This document shows positions 26,827-37,949 of a DNA stretch of 64,000 nucleotides, in pieces. The stretch spans positions 3,594,001 to 3,658,000 of the forward strand of contig NZ_CP127407.1 of assembly GCF_030291075.1 (NCBI RefSeq), read 5' to 3'. The notes beneath the pieces are model-generated. The model searched no databases and was not told where the DNA came from. It worked only from the letters and a program-made list of their open reading frames with translations. The first letter of the stretch is position 1; the number at the start of each line of letters is the position of its first letter. The DNA is from Stenotrophomonas sp. 57. Lineage in GTDB: Bacteria > Pseudomonadota > Gammaproteobacteria > Xanthomonadales > Xanthomonadaceae. The position numbers were made by a program, and so were the translations under genes.

Positions 26827-26847
26827 ATGGATCCACGCCACGCGTGG
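26827..26847. repeat. Palindrome at a convergent junction
   Basis: GGATCCACGC-CAC-GCGTGGAT lies between the DUF488 gene and the secreted hypothetical gene. Confidence 0.5.
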
Positions 26848-26867
26848 ATGCACCCTGCCACATGGGC

Positions 26868-27371
26868 TCAATTGCAGGCCTTGCCTTCCACCTGCAACTG
26901 CGCCGCAAACATCGTCACCTGCGGAATCTGGCCGGCCGCCGCCTGCTTCTTCGCCTCTTCCAGGTAGATCCGCGATTGGCCCTGCCCGTCCAGCTCCACC
27001 TTGTTGCTTGACGGCAGCCGCCACACGCGCACCACCGCCTGCTGCGCCGGGCACGCGGCGTTGGGCACGCGGATCACATCATTGAGCTTCCAGCCCTTGT
27101 CGGCACTCGGCTGCGCCTTGGCGTAGTCGACGAAGCGCGCGCGTGGCTGGCACTGTTCGCTGGTGCGCACCGCGGAGAAGCGATACGGCTCGGCGGCCTG
27201 GCCGGTGAACGCACCTTCCAGGCGCGCACAGGCCTCGGGGATCTGCCGCAGCGTGTGCACCGCGCCTACCGCCTGTGGTGCACCGACTGCGCGCTGCAGC
27301 TCGGGGGTTTCTGCAGCGAAGGCCGGCAGCGCCGGGACCAGGGCGGCAAGCATCAGCAGGGACAGGCGCAT
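26868..27371 (-). CDS. Secreted hypothetical protein
   Basis: 167 residues with a clear signal peptide (MRLSLLMLAALVPALPAFAA). The mature part has four Cys (IPEACARL, SEQCQPR, NAACPAQ and the terminal KACN), likely two disulfides in the periplasm. I do not recognise the family; similar short secreted proteins are common in Stenotrophomonas. Good SD (GGAGATCC) before the ATG. Divergent from hppA with a 282-bp gap (27372-27653) in which I see no gene. Confidence 0.78.
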   Translation of the reverse strand: MRLSLLMLAALVPALPAFAAETPELQRAVGAPQAVGAVHTLRQIPEACARLEGAFTGQAAEPYRFSAVRTSEQCQPRARFVDYAKAQPSADKGWKLNDVIRVPNAACPAQQAVVRVWRLPSSNKVELDGQGQSRIYLEEAKKQAAAGQIPQVTMFAAQLQVEGKACN

Positions 27372-27653
27372 GGGGGATCTCCTTCAGGACTGAGCGCAGG
27401 CTTGCAGAGATTGGCTTAACGGGGTGCAAAGGCGCGTGGGTCGAGCAGCCGCTGTGCTCGCCGGGCGCGGCGCGGCCCTACCATCCAGACGCGGGCGCAC
27501 GCATACTGCGGGCACCAGGGAATGCTGAACACCGCCATACGTCGGACGACCGCCAAGGTCGGTACGGGTTGGTTCCAGGCTGCAGCCCGTCGTCCCCCTC
27601 GTGGTGCCGTTCATCGCCACTGGATGCCTACATCCATTCTGCGGAGGGGTCTA

Positions 27654-29681
<2,028 letters not shown>

Positions 29682-29690
29682 AAGCCTTCT

Positions 29691-29763
29691 GTAGAGCCGA
29701 GCCCATGCTCGGCTCTTGGGCTTCGCGGGATCGGAGAACAGCCGCGCATCGGCTCGGCTCTAC
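29691..29763. repeat. SMAG inverted pair
   Basis: Left arm GTAGAGCCGAGCCCATGCTC, right arm ending GGCTCGGCTCTAC, between the convergent hppA and tonB genes. Confidence 0.88.
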
Positions 29764-29767
29764 AAGG

Positions 29768-30487
29768 TCAACGCCCGCGCAGGAAGAAGGACACCGGCAC
29801 CATCACTTGCACCGGGTCGCCGGCCACTTCGGCCGGCGGCGCCGGTACGGGGCTGGCGCGCTGCACCGTATCCAGCGTCTCCTGATCGAGCAGCGCGAAG
29901 CCACTGCTGCGGCCCAGCGCCAGTGCGGAGACGGCACCATCGCGGGCGACGGCGAAGCGCACGTACACCACCCCCTGCTGGCGCAGCCGCTCGGCCTGGC
30001 GCGGATAGCGCCGGTGCTTCTGCAGGTGCCCCAGCAGGCGCCCTTCCCAGGTGGCCTCGGCACGGCTGCGCTCGCCGGCCGTGGTCTGCGGCGCGGTATA
30101 GCGCGTGGCCGCATCGGCAGCGACCTGTGGCGGTGCGTGGGTCTGCGCGACATTGGCGTCGGCGGGATCCGGCGAGGGCGTCGGCTCAGGCGCACGCGGC
30201 GGCGGCAGATCACCCTGAGGTTGCACCGGTGCCTTGGGTTGCTCCTGCACGGCCGGCTTCGGCGCCTGCCGCTGCTGTTGCTGCTGCAGGGGCCCGGTTG
30301 CCACCTCGCGCGGCGGTACCGGAGGCGCCTGTTCCATCGGTGCCAGCTCCAGCATCAATGCAGCGGGCGGCGCTGCGGCGGCCACCGCCGGTGCGCGCGC
30401 CGCCCACCAACAGGCCACGCCGACCAGCAGCGCATGCACCAGCAGCACGATCGCCAGGCTGGTCGCCCAGCGCCGCAGTCCGCTCAT
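29768..30487 (-). CDS. tonB: TonB-like energy transducer
   Basis: 239 residues. One N-terminal membrane helix (LAIVLLVHALLVGVACWWA), a Pro/Gln-rich periplasmic spacer (about 50-125, QQQQQRQAPKPAVQEQ and PPPRAPEPTPSPDP), and a C-terminal TonB domain (HRRYPRQAERLRQQGVVYVRF...LLDQETLDTVQRASP). It transfers energy from ExbB-ExbD to TonB-dependent receptors. Its ATG overlaps the exbD stop (ATGA). Its position after hemO, ybaN and exbBD suggests a heme-dedicated TonB set. Confidence 0.93.
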   Translation of the reverse strand: MSGLRRWATSLAIVLLVHALLVGVACWWAARAPAVAAAAPPAALMLELAPMEQAPPVPPREVATGPLQQQQQRQAPKPAVQEQPKAPVQPQGDLPPPRAPEPTPSPDPADANVAQTHAPPQVAADAATRYTAPQTTAGERSRAEATWEGRLLGHLQKHRRYPRQAERLRQQGVVYVRFAVARDGAVSALALGRSSGFALLDQETLDTVQRASPVPAPPAEVAGDPVQVMVPVSFFLRGR

Positions 30488-30909
30488 CGCGCGCCCTGCT
30501 CCAGTCCAACCAGTGCCACCTTCAGGTAGCCCGCAGCACGCAGCGCATCCAGCGTTGCCATCAGTTCACCGTAAGGCACGCGGGTATCGGCACGCAGGAA
30601 CAGGCGTTGCGAGGTGTCACCGTGGGTGGCTGCCTGCAGCGCAGCGGCCAGCCCGTCGCGTGCCACTGCCTGCTCGCCGACGCGCAGCGACAGATCGGCC
30701 TGCACGGTCACATACACCGGAGCCTGTTCCGGCGGCGTGGCACTGGCACTGCTGGCCGGCAGCTGCACCGGTACCGACACGGTGGCCAGCGGTGCCGCCA
30801 CCATGAAGATGATCAACAGCACCAGCATCACATCGATGAAGGGCGTGACGTTGATCTCGTGCGATTCTTCCGGCGTGTCGTCGCGGTCGGACGCGGTCCT
30901 GATGGCCAT
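30484..30909 (-). CDS. exbD: ExbD/TolR biopolymer transport protein
   Basis: 141 residues. EINVTPFIDVMLVLLIIFMVAAPL is the single membrane helix with the functional Asp (PFIDVML). The C-terminal periplasmic domain has LFLRADTRVPYGELMATLDALRAAGYLKVALVG. It starts 9 bp after exbB and overlaps tonB by 4 bp. The insert SSASATPPEQAPVYVTVQ is normal for the family. Confidence 0.94.
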   Translation of the reverse strand: MAIRTASDRDDTPEESHEINVTPFIDVMLVLLIIFMVAAPLATVSVPVQLPASSASATPPEQAPVYVTVQADLSLRVGEQAVARDGLAAALQAATHGDTSQRLFLRADTRVPYGELMATLDALRAAGYLKVALVGLEQGAR

Positions 30910-30918
30910 CGCCGCCTC

Positions 30919-31662
30919 TCAGTGCACCGCACGCAGCGACGCCGCGGCAGCGCGTGGAACGGCGTGGTCGAGATCGCGCGAGACCAGCTGCTGCACGGCC
31001 GCCGACAGATCGCCGAGCAGGCCACGCAGACCGGCCAGCACGCGACTGAAGTGGTTGTAGACCAGTACCGCCGGGATCGCGGCGACCAGGCCGAGCGCGG
31101 TGGCCAGCAGTGCCTCGGCGATGCCGGGTGCGACCACCGCCAGGTTGGTGGTGTTGCTGTGGGCGATGCCGATGAAGCTGTTCATGATGCCCCACACCGT
31201 GCCGAACAGGCCGACAAACGGCGCCACCGCGCCAATGCTGGCGAGCACGCCGATACCACGTCGCTGCACGCGCGCGGTTTCCAGTTCGATGCGGTCCAGG
31301 CGGGAGGCCACGCGTTCCTTGATGCCTTCGCGGCCGTCCAGCGCCTGCGACAGGCGCAGTTCGGTACGCGCGGCATCCAGCATCGCCCGCGCGGTGCCCT
31401 GCTGCAGGCTTGCCGCTTCGCTCTGCGCCGGCAGCTGTGCGGACTGCAGCAACAGCACGCGCGCCGCACGCAGCTGCCGTGCCTGCCGGGCCAGTTCCCA
31501 GCCCTTGGCCAGCAGCACGGTCCAGGTGGCCAGCGACGCCAACGCCAGCGCGATCATCACCGCCTTCACCACCACGTCGGCGGCCAGGTACATGCCCCAC
31601 GGGGTCAGTGCAGGGGCGGCCACAGGGGCCAGGTCAGCAGGCAGCATCGTCTCGGGTTCCAT
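30919..31662 (-). CDS. exbB: ExbB/MotA-TolQ proton channel protein
   Basis: 247 residues from the ATG at 31662 (MEPETM), or 242 from 31647. Membrane helices at about 20-42, 135-160 and 170-195, with VAPFVGLFGTVWGIMNSFIGIAHS and EALLATALGLVAAIPAVLVYN, the conserved ExbB pore helices. It overlaps the end of ybaN by 14-29 bp depending on start, so the genes are co-translated. Confidence 0.93.
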   Translation of the reverse strand: MEPETMLPADLAPVAAPALTPWGMYLAADVVVKAVMIALALASLATWTVLLAKGWELARQARQLRAARVLLLQSAQLPAQSEAASLQQGTARAMLDAARTELRLSQALDGREGIKERVASRLDRIELETARVQRRGIGVLASIGAVAPFVGLFGTVWGIMNSFIGIAHSNTTNLAVVAPGIAEALLATALGLVAAIPAVLVYNHFSRVLAGLRGLLGDLSAAVQQLVSRDLDHAVPRAAAASLRAVH

Positions 31663-32101
31663 CGGTATGGGGGGATGCGGCACGGCGGCGGGCCGCGCGC
31701 GGATCGCTGGCGTCGTCCACTTCCACCAGCGGCGTGGGTTCAATGCGTGGTGCGGGTCGACTGAGCACATAGCCGGCGCTGACCGCGAAGAGTAGGCCCA
31801 CCCCCAGCAGCAGGCGCCAGGACGGCTGCGCGCCCCAGCAGAACATCGCGAAGCCGACCGCCATGCCGACGCTGGCAAAGGCCTTGCCCTTGCGCGAAAC
31901 GGCGCCCTGCTCGCGCCACAGCCGCAGCGATGGGCCATAGCGCGGATGTGCCAGCAGGCGCTGCTCGAACTTCGGCGAGCTGCGCGCGAAGCAGCCCACG
32001 GCCAGGATCAGGAAGATGGTGGTCGGCATCACCGGCAGCAACGCACCGATCACCCCGAGGCCAACCATCACCCAGCCCAGCGCGAACCAGAGCCAGCGCA
32101 T
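31634..32101 (-). CDS. ybaN: YbaN (DUF454) inner-membrane protein
   Basis: 155 residues. MRWLWFALGWVMVGLGVIGALLPVMPTTIFLILAVGCFARSSPKFE is the DUF454 signature (LP..PTTPFLLLA..CFARSSP). Three or four membrane helices, then a charged tail. Function unknown, but in many gammaproteobacteria it sits beside heme-uptake genes, as here between hemO and exbB. The start at 32101 gives the standard YbaN N-terminus. Confidence 0.9.
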   Translation of the reverse strand: MRWLWFALGWVMVGLGVIGALLPVMPTTIFLILAVGCFARSSPKFEQRLLAHPRYGPSLRLWREQGAVSRKGKAFASVGMAVGFAMFCWGAQPSWRLLLGVGLLFAVSAGYVLSRPAPRIEPTPLVEVDDASDPRAARRRAASPHTDGTRDDAAC

Positions 32102-32132
32102 CAGCACTGCACCGGCGGGTGGCGGGCGTTCA

Positions 32133-32720
32133 TCAGGCGAATTCCACTTCAACGTGGCCGTGCACGCTGCGGAACGCGGCATCGGCGGCGTCGATGACCT
32201 GCTGTTCCTGCTCGGCGCTCAGCGGCACCGCGTCCAGCGCGGCGGTGAACTCGCGCCAGTGTCGGGCGGCGCCATCCGGATGCGCGGCCAGGTGGCGGGC
32301 ACCGAAGTCACGGTCCAGGCCGAGCTTGGCCGCCATCTTGTACAGGATGGTACCGCCCAGGTTGGAGCCTTCGGCCACGTACAGCCAGCCCAGCGCGACC
32401 GGCAACGCGAGATCCGACGGCAGCGCGGCGATGTCCGCCCCCGGCAGGGTCTGCTCCAGATCCTGGAGGTCGCGCGCGACCTGGGGCAGGCGGCGGCGCT
32501 TGCCGAGATCGGGCAGCAGTGCGTCCAGTGCAGGGTTGGCGTACAGCGCGTCGATGCTGCGGTGGAAGCGGTACTGCACGCGCAGGAAACGGGCAAAGTT
32601 GCTGCGGTCGGCGAAGATGTCGCCGGCCATGATGCGCTTGTCCAGGGCGCCGTGGCTGTCGCGGGTGGCAGCCTTGAGCCGCAGGCTGCGGCTGTCATCA
32701 GGGGCAATGTGTGCGTTCAT
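32133..32720 (-). CDS. hemO: Biliverdin-producing heme oxygenase (HemO/PigA type)
   Basis: 195 residues. It opens heme to release iron, CO and biliverdin. Proximal His is H23 (AATRDSHGALDKRIM), and the distal helix is LGWLYVAEGSNLGGTILYKMAAKLG with the flexible Gly residues. Length and motifs match bacterial HemO rather than cyanobacterial or mammalian enzymes. It heads an operon hemO-ybaN-exbB-exbD-tonB (31 bp, then overlaps), tying heme degradation to the energy supply for uptake. Divergent from the DUF2789 gene. Confidence 0.93.
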   Translation of the reverse strand: MNAHIAPDDSRSLRLKAATRDSHGALDKRIMAGDIFADRSNFARFLRVQYRFHRSIDALYANPALDALLPDLGKRRRLPQVARDLQDLEQTLPGADIAALPSDLALPVALGWLYVAEGSNLGGTILYKMAAKLGLDRDFGARHLAAHPDGAARHWREFTAALDAVPLSAEQEQQVIDAADAAFRSVHGHVEVEFA

Positions 32721-32826
32721 GGGGGATGCCAAAGGGGTGGTCGTGCTGTAGACGTTCGCCGCGGGGCTTTCCCCAAGCGCGTCTGTGCCGATAATGAGGC
32801 ATCCCTTCTTCCCGCAGGAACCGACG

Positions 32827-33084
32827 ATGATCACCACCGAACCGCGCATGACCAACCTGTTCCTGCAGCTGGGCCTGGATGCCAGCGCCGAGGGCATCGC
32901 CCGCTTCATCCGCGAGCACCAGCTGGCCACCGATGTGGAAGTGGTCGAGGCGCCGTACTGGAACGACGCCCAGCGCCAGTTCCTGTCCGAATCGCTGCAG
33001 GCCGATGCGGCATGGACGACCGTGGTCGATGAGCTGAACGAATCGCTGCACGAAGACGCGGTGAAGGCCGCGACCGGGCTGTAA
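32827..33084 (+). CDS. DUF2789 family protein
   Basis: 85 residues, cytoplasmic. MTNLFLQLGLDASAEGIARFIREHQL and APYWNDAQRQFLSESLQADAAW are the DUF2789 pattern. The ATG at 32827 starts MITTEPRM; a second ATG seven codons later is also possible. A GATAAT box at 32792-32797 could serve as its -10. Function unknown; it lies between the two iron/heme blocks. Confidence 0.85.
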   Translation: MITTEPRMTNLFLQLGLDASAEGIARFIREHQLATDVEVVEAPYWNDAQRQFLSESLQADAAWTTVVDELNESLHEDAVKAATGL

Positions 33085-33151
33085 GCGCTTGCCGGACATG
33101 GCCCGGCGCTACCCCGTAGCTCCACGCCATGCGTGGATGGCCAGGCCCGAT

Positions 33152-33190
33152 GGGGTCAGAGCCCCTTCCGCAGGAAAGGGATCCGACCCC
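33152..33190. repeat. GGGGTC hairpin repeat, copy 1
   Basis: GGGGTCAGAGCCCCTTCC on the left faces GGAAAGGGATCCGACCCC on the right, an imperfect stem. Same family as 50240-50280 and 52301-52341. Between the convergent DUF2789 gene and the heme receptor; a GTAGCTCCACGCC-ATGCGTGGA unit lies just upstream. Confidence 0.75.
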
Positions 33191-33210
33191 GCTGGCAGAT
33201 CACCCGTCGA

Positions 33211-36129
33211 TCAGTACTTCCAGGTCAACGCCAGGCGCGCGGTGCGGCCCGGGGCCGGCATCACGCCCAGGGCGAGCGGGTCCAGGTAGTAGCGGTCGGT
33301 CAGGTTGTCCACGCCCGCTTCCACCGACCACTGGTCGTTGAAGTTCCAGCTGGCAAACAGGTCGACCAGCGTGGTCGGACGGTACAGCTGCTGGATCGCC
33401 GACAGGCCGACGTTCCACTCCTTGTCCAGCATGCTGATCGGGCCGGCATTGTGGATCACGCGGGTGCCGAAGGTCAGGCGCTCGTCGAACAGGCGCGAGC
33501 CCAGGGTCAGGTTGACCATGTAGCGCGGCGGGTTCTGGGTGTTGGTGTACGAGCCCTCGAAGCCGCCATCCACGCAGTCCGGCGTGCCGGCCAGCTCCGC
33601 ATTCCTGCGCTGCACGCCATAGGCGCGGCGCTCGGCGGCGATGTCCGGCGCACAGGTCTTGGCCTTGAAGTAGTAGTGCGCGGACAGATCGGCGAACAGC
33701 TTGCCGCTGTCATAGCTGGACTGGAACTCCATGCCCGAGACCTTGAACTGGTCGACATTGCGGATCAGGCCCGCCGACAGCGTGCGGTAGTCGCGGGTGA
33801 TCAGGTCATCGATGCGGGTATCGAAGTAGGCCAGCTTCAGCGCCAGGCGATCGCCAGCGGTGAACAGGTCGTAGCGGAGGGTGCTGGCACCGATCTCCCA
33901 GCTGCGCGCACGCTCTGGCTTCAGTTCGCCCACCGGCTTGGCGGCAGTGAACAGGCCCAGCGTGGTCTCGAACAGGCTCGGCAGCTTGGTGCCTTCGGCG
34001 TACTTCACGTAGACCATGGTGTCTTCGCTGAAGCGGTAGGCGACGCTGGCGGTCGGCGAGAACGCGGTGTCGCGGCGGCGGATCGGCTGCGACCAGGTCC
34101 AGCTGACCGGCACTTCAAGGTCCTGCGGCTTGCCGGCGTCGTAGAAGTTCCAACCGGTGATGTCACCGACCGTGCCCTTCTTGTACGGCGAGGCCAGCAG
34201 CGATTCCTGGGTGAAGTTGCCGTTGGCGTCCGGGTACCAGTTCAGCAGCGCGATGCGCTTGGCACGCCACGACGGCAGCGCCGGGTTGCCGTTGAGCAGT
34301 TCGGTGTAGCGGTACTGGCCCTGCACCTCATAGGCATCCGGCGTCGCCAGTCGGTTGCGGTCATGCACATCCACCCGGTTCCAGCGGCCACCGGCCAGCA
34401 GCTCCCAGTGTTCGTCGGGCTGCCACTTCAGCGACGCCACGGCGCTGTATTCCTTGCGCTCAGCGTTGCGCAGGAAGCGGTTGTTGACCAGGTCATCGTG
34501 CATGACCGGGCCGGAGCTGCCCGGCGCGATGTCTTCATCGCTGTAGGACAGTCCGTAGTCCAGCGTGAACACACCGGCACGGGTGACGAACGTCGACGTG
34601 TTGCTGGCATCCAGATCCAGTCGCTTCTGCCGCAGCGGGTTGCGGTAGGCATCCTTGTAGCCGGGGTCGCCGCTGAAGCTGGGGGCGTCATACCACTCGG
34701 TGCGGCGGTCGAAGTACCACGGGGTGATACCGGTCAGGCTGTTGTACATCACGCTGTCGGTATCGGTGTAGGCAGCGTTGACACGCAGGTCCACCAGATC
34801 GCTGTCCGGGTTGAAGCGGTAGCGCAGGGTGTAGCTGTCCATGTCGACATGGCCCGGGTCCCACTGCGGAATGCGATCGCGGTCGACGCGGATGATCTGC
34901 GACGCCATGATCTCGCCGGCGGTGCCTTCGTAGCGGCGGTATCCGGCTTCCAGCGTCTGCGCGTCATCGATGCGCCAGGTGCCCTTGAGCAGCGCCGACT
35001 TCGAACGCGACGAGGTGTTGAACACTTCGGTACGCGGCGGATTCAGCGGTGCCAGCGTGCGACGGGTCTGTGGGAAATCATCGTAGCCGTGCTTGCCGGA
35101 GAAGTAGTTGCCGTTGTCGCGGTAGGCATAGGCGGCGACCAGATCGAATCGGTCCCAGTGGCCGGCGCCGGCCACGTTGAAGAACTGGCTGCCGGTGGCG
35201 CTGCGGTCGCTGCGTGGTGCGCCACCGTAGGCCGGCAGGTTGTTGGCACTGGCATTGGCCAGGCCACCACGCACGCGCACGCCGAAGTCGCGGCCTTCGC
35301 GCAGTACGTCACCGATCTTCAGCGTCTCCATCTCGACCACGCCACCGATGCCACCGGAGGCATTGGCCTGCAGGCTCGGGCCCTTGGTGATGGTCAGGCT
35401 GGAGATCAGGTCCGGGTCGAGATAGGTGCGCTGCGACTGGCCGGCATAGCCACGGTAGGTGTCCATGCTGGACTGGCCGCCGTCGATGATGACCGGTACG
35501 CGGCCCTGGCCCTGGATGCCGCGGATGTTGACGTCGAAGCCATTGCCCACGCGCGGGTCGCCGGCGGTGACGCCGGCCACGCCCTTGACGATGTCGCCAT
35601 TGGAGGTGCCACGGAAGCGCTCCAGCTGCGTGCGGTTGAGCGTCGTGGTGGACCCCACGCTGCGATAGCTGTCGAGCAGTCGCGCTTCGTCGCTGCCTGC
35701 GCCGCCGTCGACACGGTCGCCGGCCACGCTGAGCGTATCGGTGACGATCACACCGCTGTCGGCCTGTACCGGCGTTGCCGCTTCCAGGGTGACTGCGTCG
35801 GCGCTGATCCGGCGCATCGCCAACCCGCTGCCCTGCAGCAGCTGCTGCAGCGCCTCGTTGGCCGACAGGCTGCCGTTGACTGCTCGCGAGGTCACTCCCT
35901 GGGCGAGGGTGGCCGGATACACGACCTGCACGCCGGACTGGCGCATGAAGCTGCGCAGTGCTTCGTCCAGCGGCTGCGCCGGAATGTCGAAGCGCTGCAC
36001 GGCAGCGTGGTTGCCGGTGGCGCTCTGTGCCAGCACGGATGGTGCGGCGCTGGCCAGGCCGGCGGCCAGCAGGGCGATGCACAGGCGGGACGGGCGCAGC
36101 ACGCGGCCCGGGCGGTGGGAGTCGAACAT
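33211..36129 (-). CDS. TonB-dependent receptor, hemoglobin/heme type, with STN signalling domain
   Basis: 972 residues. Signal peptide to about residue 35 (SVLAQS). STN domain at about 45-115 (FDIPAQPLDEALRSFMRQSGVQVVYPA...GLAMRRISADAVTL), which in FecA-type receptors signals to a FecR partner. Plug at about 130-270 (NGDIVKGVAGVTAGDPRVGNGFDVNIRGIQGQGRVPVIIDGGQSS). The barrel ends VDNLTDRYYLDPLALGVMPAPGRTARLALTWKY, the pattern of the TonB-hemoglobin/transferrin receptor family. Adjacent FecI and FecR genes and nearby hemO support heme or hemoprotein as ligand; the exact ligand is inferred. Confidence 0.92.
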   Translation of the reverse strand: MFDSHRPGRVLRPSRLCIALLAAGLASAAPSVLAQSATGNHAAVQRFDIPAQPLDEALRSFMRQSGVQVVYPATLAQGVTSRAVNGSLSANEALQQLLQGSGLAMRRISADAVTLEAATPVQADSGVIVTDTLSVAGDRVDGGAGSDEARLLDSYRSVGSTTTLNRTQLERFRGTSNGDIVKGVAGVTAGDPRVGNGFDVNIRGIQGQGRVPVIIDGGQSSMDTYRGYAGQSQRTYLDPDLISSLTITKGPSLQANASGGIGGVVEMETLKIGDVLREGRDFGVRVRGGLANASANNLPAYGGAPRSDRSATGSQFFNVAGAGHWDRFDLVAAYAYRDNGNYFSGKHGYDDFPQTRRTLAPLNPPRTEVFNTSSRSKSALLKGTWRIDDAQTLEAGYRRYEGTAGEIMASQIIRVDRDRIPQWDPGHVDMDSYTLRYRFNPDSDLVDLRVNAAYTDTDSVMYNSLTGITPWYFDRRTEWYDAPSFSGDPGYKDAYRNPLRQKRLDLDASNTSTFVTRAGVFTLDYGLSYSDEDIAPGSSGPVMHDDLVNNRFLRNAERKEYSAVASLKWQPDEHWELLAGGRWNRVDVHDRNRLATPDAYEVQGQYRYTELLNGNPALPSWRAKRIALLNWYPDANGNFTQESLLASPYKKGTVGDITGWNFYDAGKPQDLEVPVSWTWSQPIRRRDTAFSPTASVAYRFSEDTMVYVKYAEGTKLPSLFETTLGLFTAAKPVGELKPERARSWEIGASTLRYDLFTAGDRLALKLAYFDTRIDDLITRDYRTLSAGLIRNVDQFKVSGMEFQSSYDSGKLFADLSAHYYFKAKTCAPDIAAERRAYGVQRRNAELAGTPDCVDGGFEGSYTNTQNPPRYMVNLTLGSRLFDERLTFGTRVIHNAGPISMLDKEWNVGLSAIQQLYRPTTLVDLFASWNFNDQWSVEAGVDNLTDRYYLDPLALGVMPAPGRTARLALTWKY

Positions 36130-36365
36130 GGGGAACCTGTCAGGTAATCGGTGCCGCAGGCGCGGCGTCATCCACGGGGGGCGTGGACACGGCGACGTAC
36201 GTGGCGGCGGCGGGTACGTTCGCGGGGTAAGACGGTTGGGCACGCGACAACCCCAAGATGAATCTGCAGTCGCGGCAGTTGCCAACCGTTGGTCGCCCGG
36301 TTGTAGCGGTGGATGCCGACCGTTGGTCGGCACAGCGGCCATGATCATCCGCGCGTGGCGTGGAT

Positions 36366-37298
36366 CTACTGCACGATGGCGACGCCGAATGGAAGGCGGG
36401 TGACCTGGAGACCGGCCGTCGCTGCCAGCGCGTCCAGCGCCTGCTCCGGGCGATCAATGCGCAATGCGGCACTCACTGCGGGTAGTCGCGACAGATCGCC
36501 GCGCACGAAGGTCGGGCCGGCGCGGTAACGCCCGACCCACTGCACGGCGTCGGCGACACTGGCCTGCTCCAGCAGCAGCTCGCCCTGCCGCCACGCGCCG
36601 ACACTGTCGGCAGCCACGTCCTGCAGGCGCGTCACGCCACTGTGTTCGCCATAGATCGCACGCTGGCCCGCCTGCAGATACGTCCAGCCACCGTCAGCCG
36701 GACTGGCCACGCGCACCCTGCCCTGTCCGACCTGGGTTTCCACCTGGTCGCTGTCGCGTGCGACGGAGAACGCGGTCGAGATGTCCTCGACCACGCCATC
36801 GCCCGCACGCACGCTGAAACGCCGCTGCGCATCCGGGCTGACCTCGAACCAGGCGCGCCCGCGCAGCAGCTCGATCTGGCGTGCGTGCGCGTCGAAGCGC
36901 ACAGCGATCGCGCTGTCCGCATCCAGCACCGCCCGGCTGCCATCGGGCAGCTGTACGTGCTGCACGGCATGCGTACTTCGGTGATCGGCCTGCAGGCGCA
37001 ACCAGGCTTCCGGCCATGCCACCAGCATCGCCAGCGCTGCCGCCGCAGCCATCGCCCATCGCAGCCGCTTCGGGGGCCGGCGTTCGACGCGCCCGGCCTG
37101 CGGCCGCGGCCCGACGCTGCGCCACAGCGCACGCTCGTGCTCGAAGGCGCGACGGTGCCCCGGCTGCTGCAGCCAGCATTCGAACTCATCCATGCGCACA
37201 TCGCTGATATCGCCTGCGGCCAGCCACGCGATCCAGCCCCGGGCCTGTTCGGCCAGGGCATCGTCATTGGCAGCGGGCAGCATGTTCGGCGGGCTCAT
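36366..37298 (-). CDS. FecR family anti-sigma / sigma regulator
   Basis: 310 residues. N-terminal DUF4880-type segment (LAEQARGWIAWLAAGDISDVRMDEFECWLQQPGHRRAFEHERALW), one membrane helix at about 80-100 (MAAAAALAMLVAW), then the periplasmic FecR domain (HVQLPDGSRAVLDADSAIAVRFDAHARQIELLRGRAWFEVSPD). It relays occupancy of the receptor to the sigma factor. The ATG at 37298 is preferred over a TTG at 37322. The 236-bp gap to the receptor (36130-36365) contains an inverted repeat (GATGCCGACC-GTT-GGTCGGCA) and probably the receptor promoter. Confidence 0.9.
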   Translation of the reverse strand: MSPPNMLPAANDDALAEQARGWIAWLAAGDISDVRMDEFECWLQQPGHRRAFEHERALWRSVGPRPQAGRVERRPPKRLRWAMAAAAALAMLVAWPEAWLRLQADHRSTHAVQHVQLPDGSRAVLDADSAIAVRFDAHARQIELLRGRAWFEVSPDAQRRFSVRAGDGVVEDISTAFSVARDSDQVETQVGQGRVRVASPADGGWTYLQAGQRAIYGEHSGVTRLQDVAADSVGAWRQGELLLEQASVADAVQWVGRYRAGPTFVRGDLSRLPAVSAALRIDRPEQALDALAATAGLQVTRLPFGVAIVQ

Positions 37299-37402
37299 CG
37301 GCTGGCAGACAGGCGCGTTCAAGCGCGGGCGGGGAAACTAGACCGCATCCACGGTCCAGTGATCAAGACGTTTCAGCGCGGGCCAGCCCCAAGCCGGGGC
37401 GA

Positions 37403-37903
37403 TCATCGGCCGCTGCGCGCCCAGGCCAGGCGCTGCAGGGCAGCGCGCACATGGTTCTCGACCGTGGTCACCGACACGCCCAGGCGGCGCGCGATCTCGG
37501 CCTGGGTCAGGCCCTGCAGGCGGTTGAGCCGGAAGATGGTGCGGGTCGGCTCCGGCAGGTGTCCCGCCGCGTCGAGCACCCGCTGCAACTCGTCCTGGGC
37601 CATCGCCTGTTCCTCGGTCGAGATCACCTCGTCCGGCCCCCACAGGTAGTGGTCGGCCAGCAGGCGGTTGCGCCGGGTCGATTCTCTGCCATGGTCGGTC
37701 GCCAGATTCGCAGCCAGCCGGTACAGATAGGCGCGCGGGTTGTCGATGGTCTGGCTGTCGTCAACCCCGCGGGCCTTGAACCACACGGCCTGGATCACGT
37801 CCTCGGCGCCGTTGTCGCCCCCGAGGATGCGCTGCACCCGGCGCAGCAGCGCAGGGCGCTCGCGGATCAGCAGTTCAGTGAGGAAGGCGGCATTGGAGGA
37901 CAT
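37403..37903 (-). CDS. ECF sigma factor, FecI type
   Basis: 166 residues with sigma region 2 (LLRRVQRILGGDNGAEDVIQAVWFKARG...DNPRAYLYRLAANLATDHGR) and region 4 (LTQAEIARRLGVSVTTVENHVRAALQRL). It directs transcription of the heme receptor operon when signalled through FecR. The short upstream gap carries a Fur-box-like sequence at 37950-37968, so iron would repress it. Confidence 0.92.
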   Translation of the reverse strand: MSSNAAFLTELLIRERPALLRRVQRILGGDNGAEDVIQAVWFKARGVDDSQTIDNPRAYLYRLAANLATDHGRESTRRNRLLADHYLWGPDEVISTEEQAMAQDELQRVLDAAGHLPEPTRTIFRLNRLQGLTQAEIARRLGVSVTTVENHVRAALQRLAWARSGR

Positions 37904-37949
37904 GCGCGGAACCGGGACGACAGGCGGAAGGCGCCGCGCATGCTACTCC

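Noticed and set aside
33133..36147. A 1004-codon open frame on the plus strand opposite the heme receptor
   Set aside because: Composition is that of an antisense shadow in high-GC DNA; the minus strand shows a full signal peptide, STN, plug and barrel.
37299..37322. TTG start for the FecR gene
   Set aside because: Adds eight residues without family support; the ATG at 37298 is adequate.
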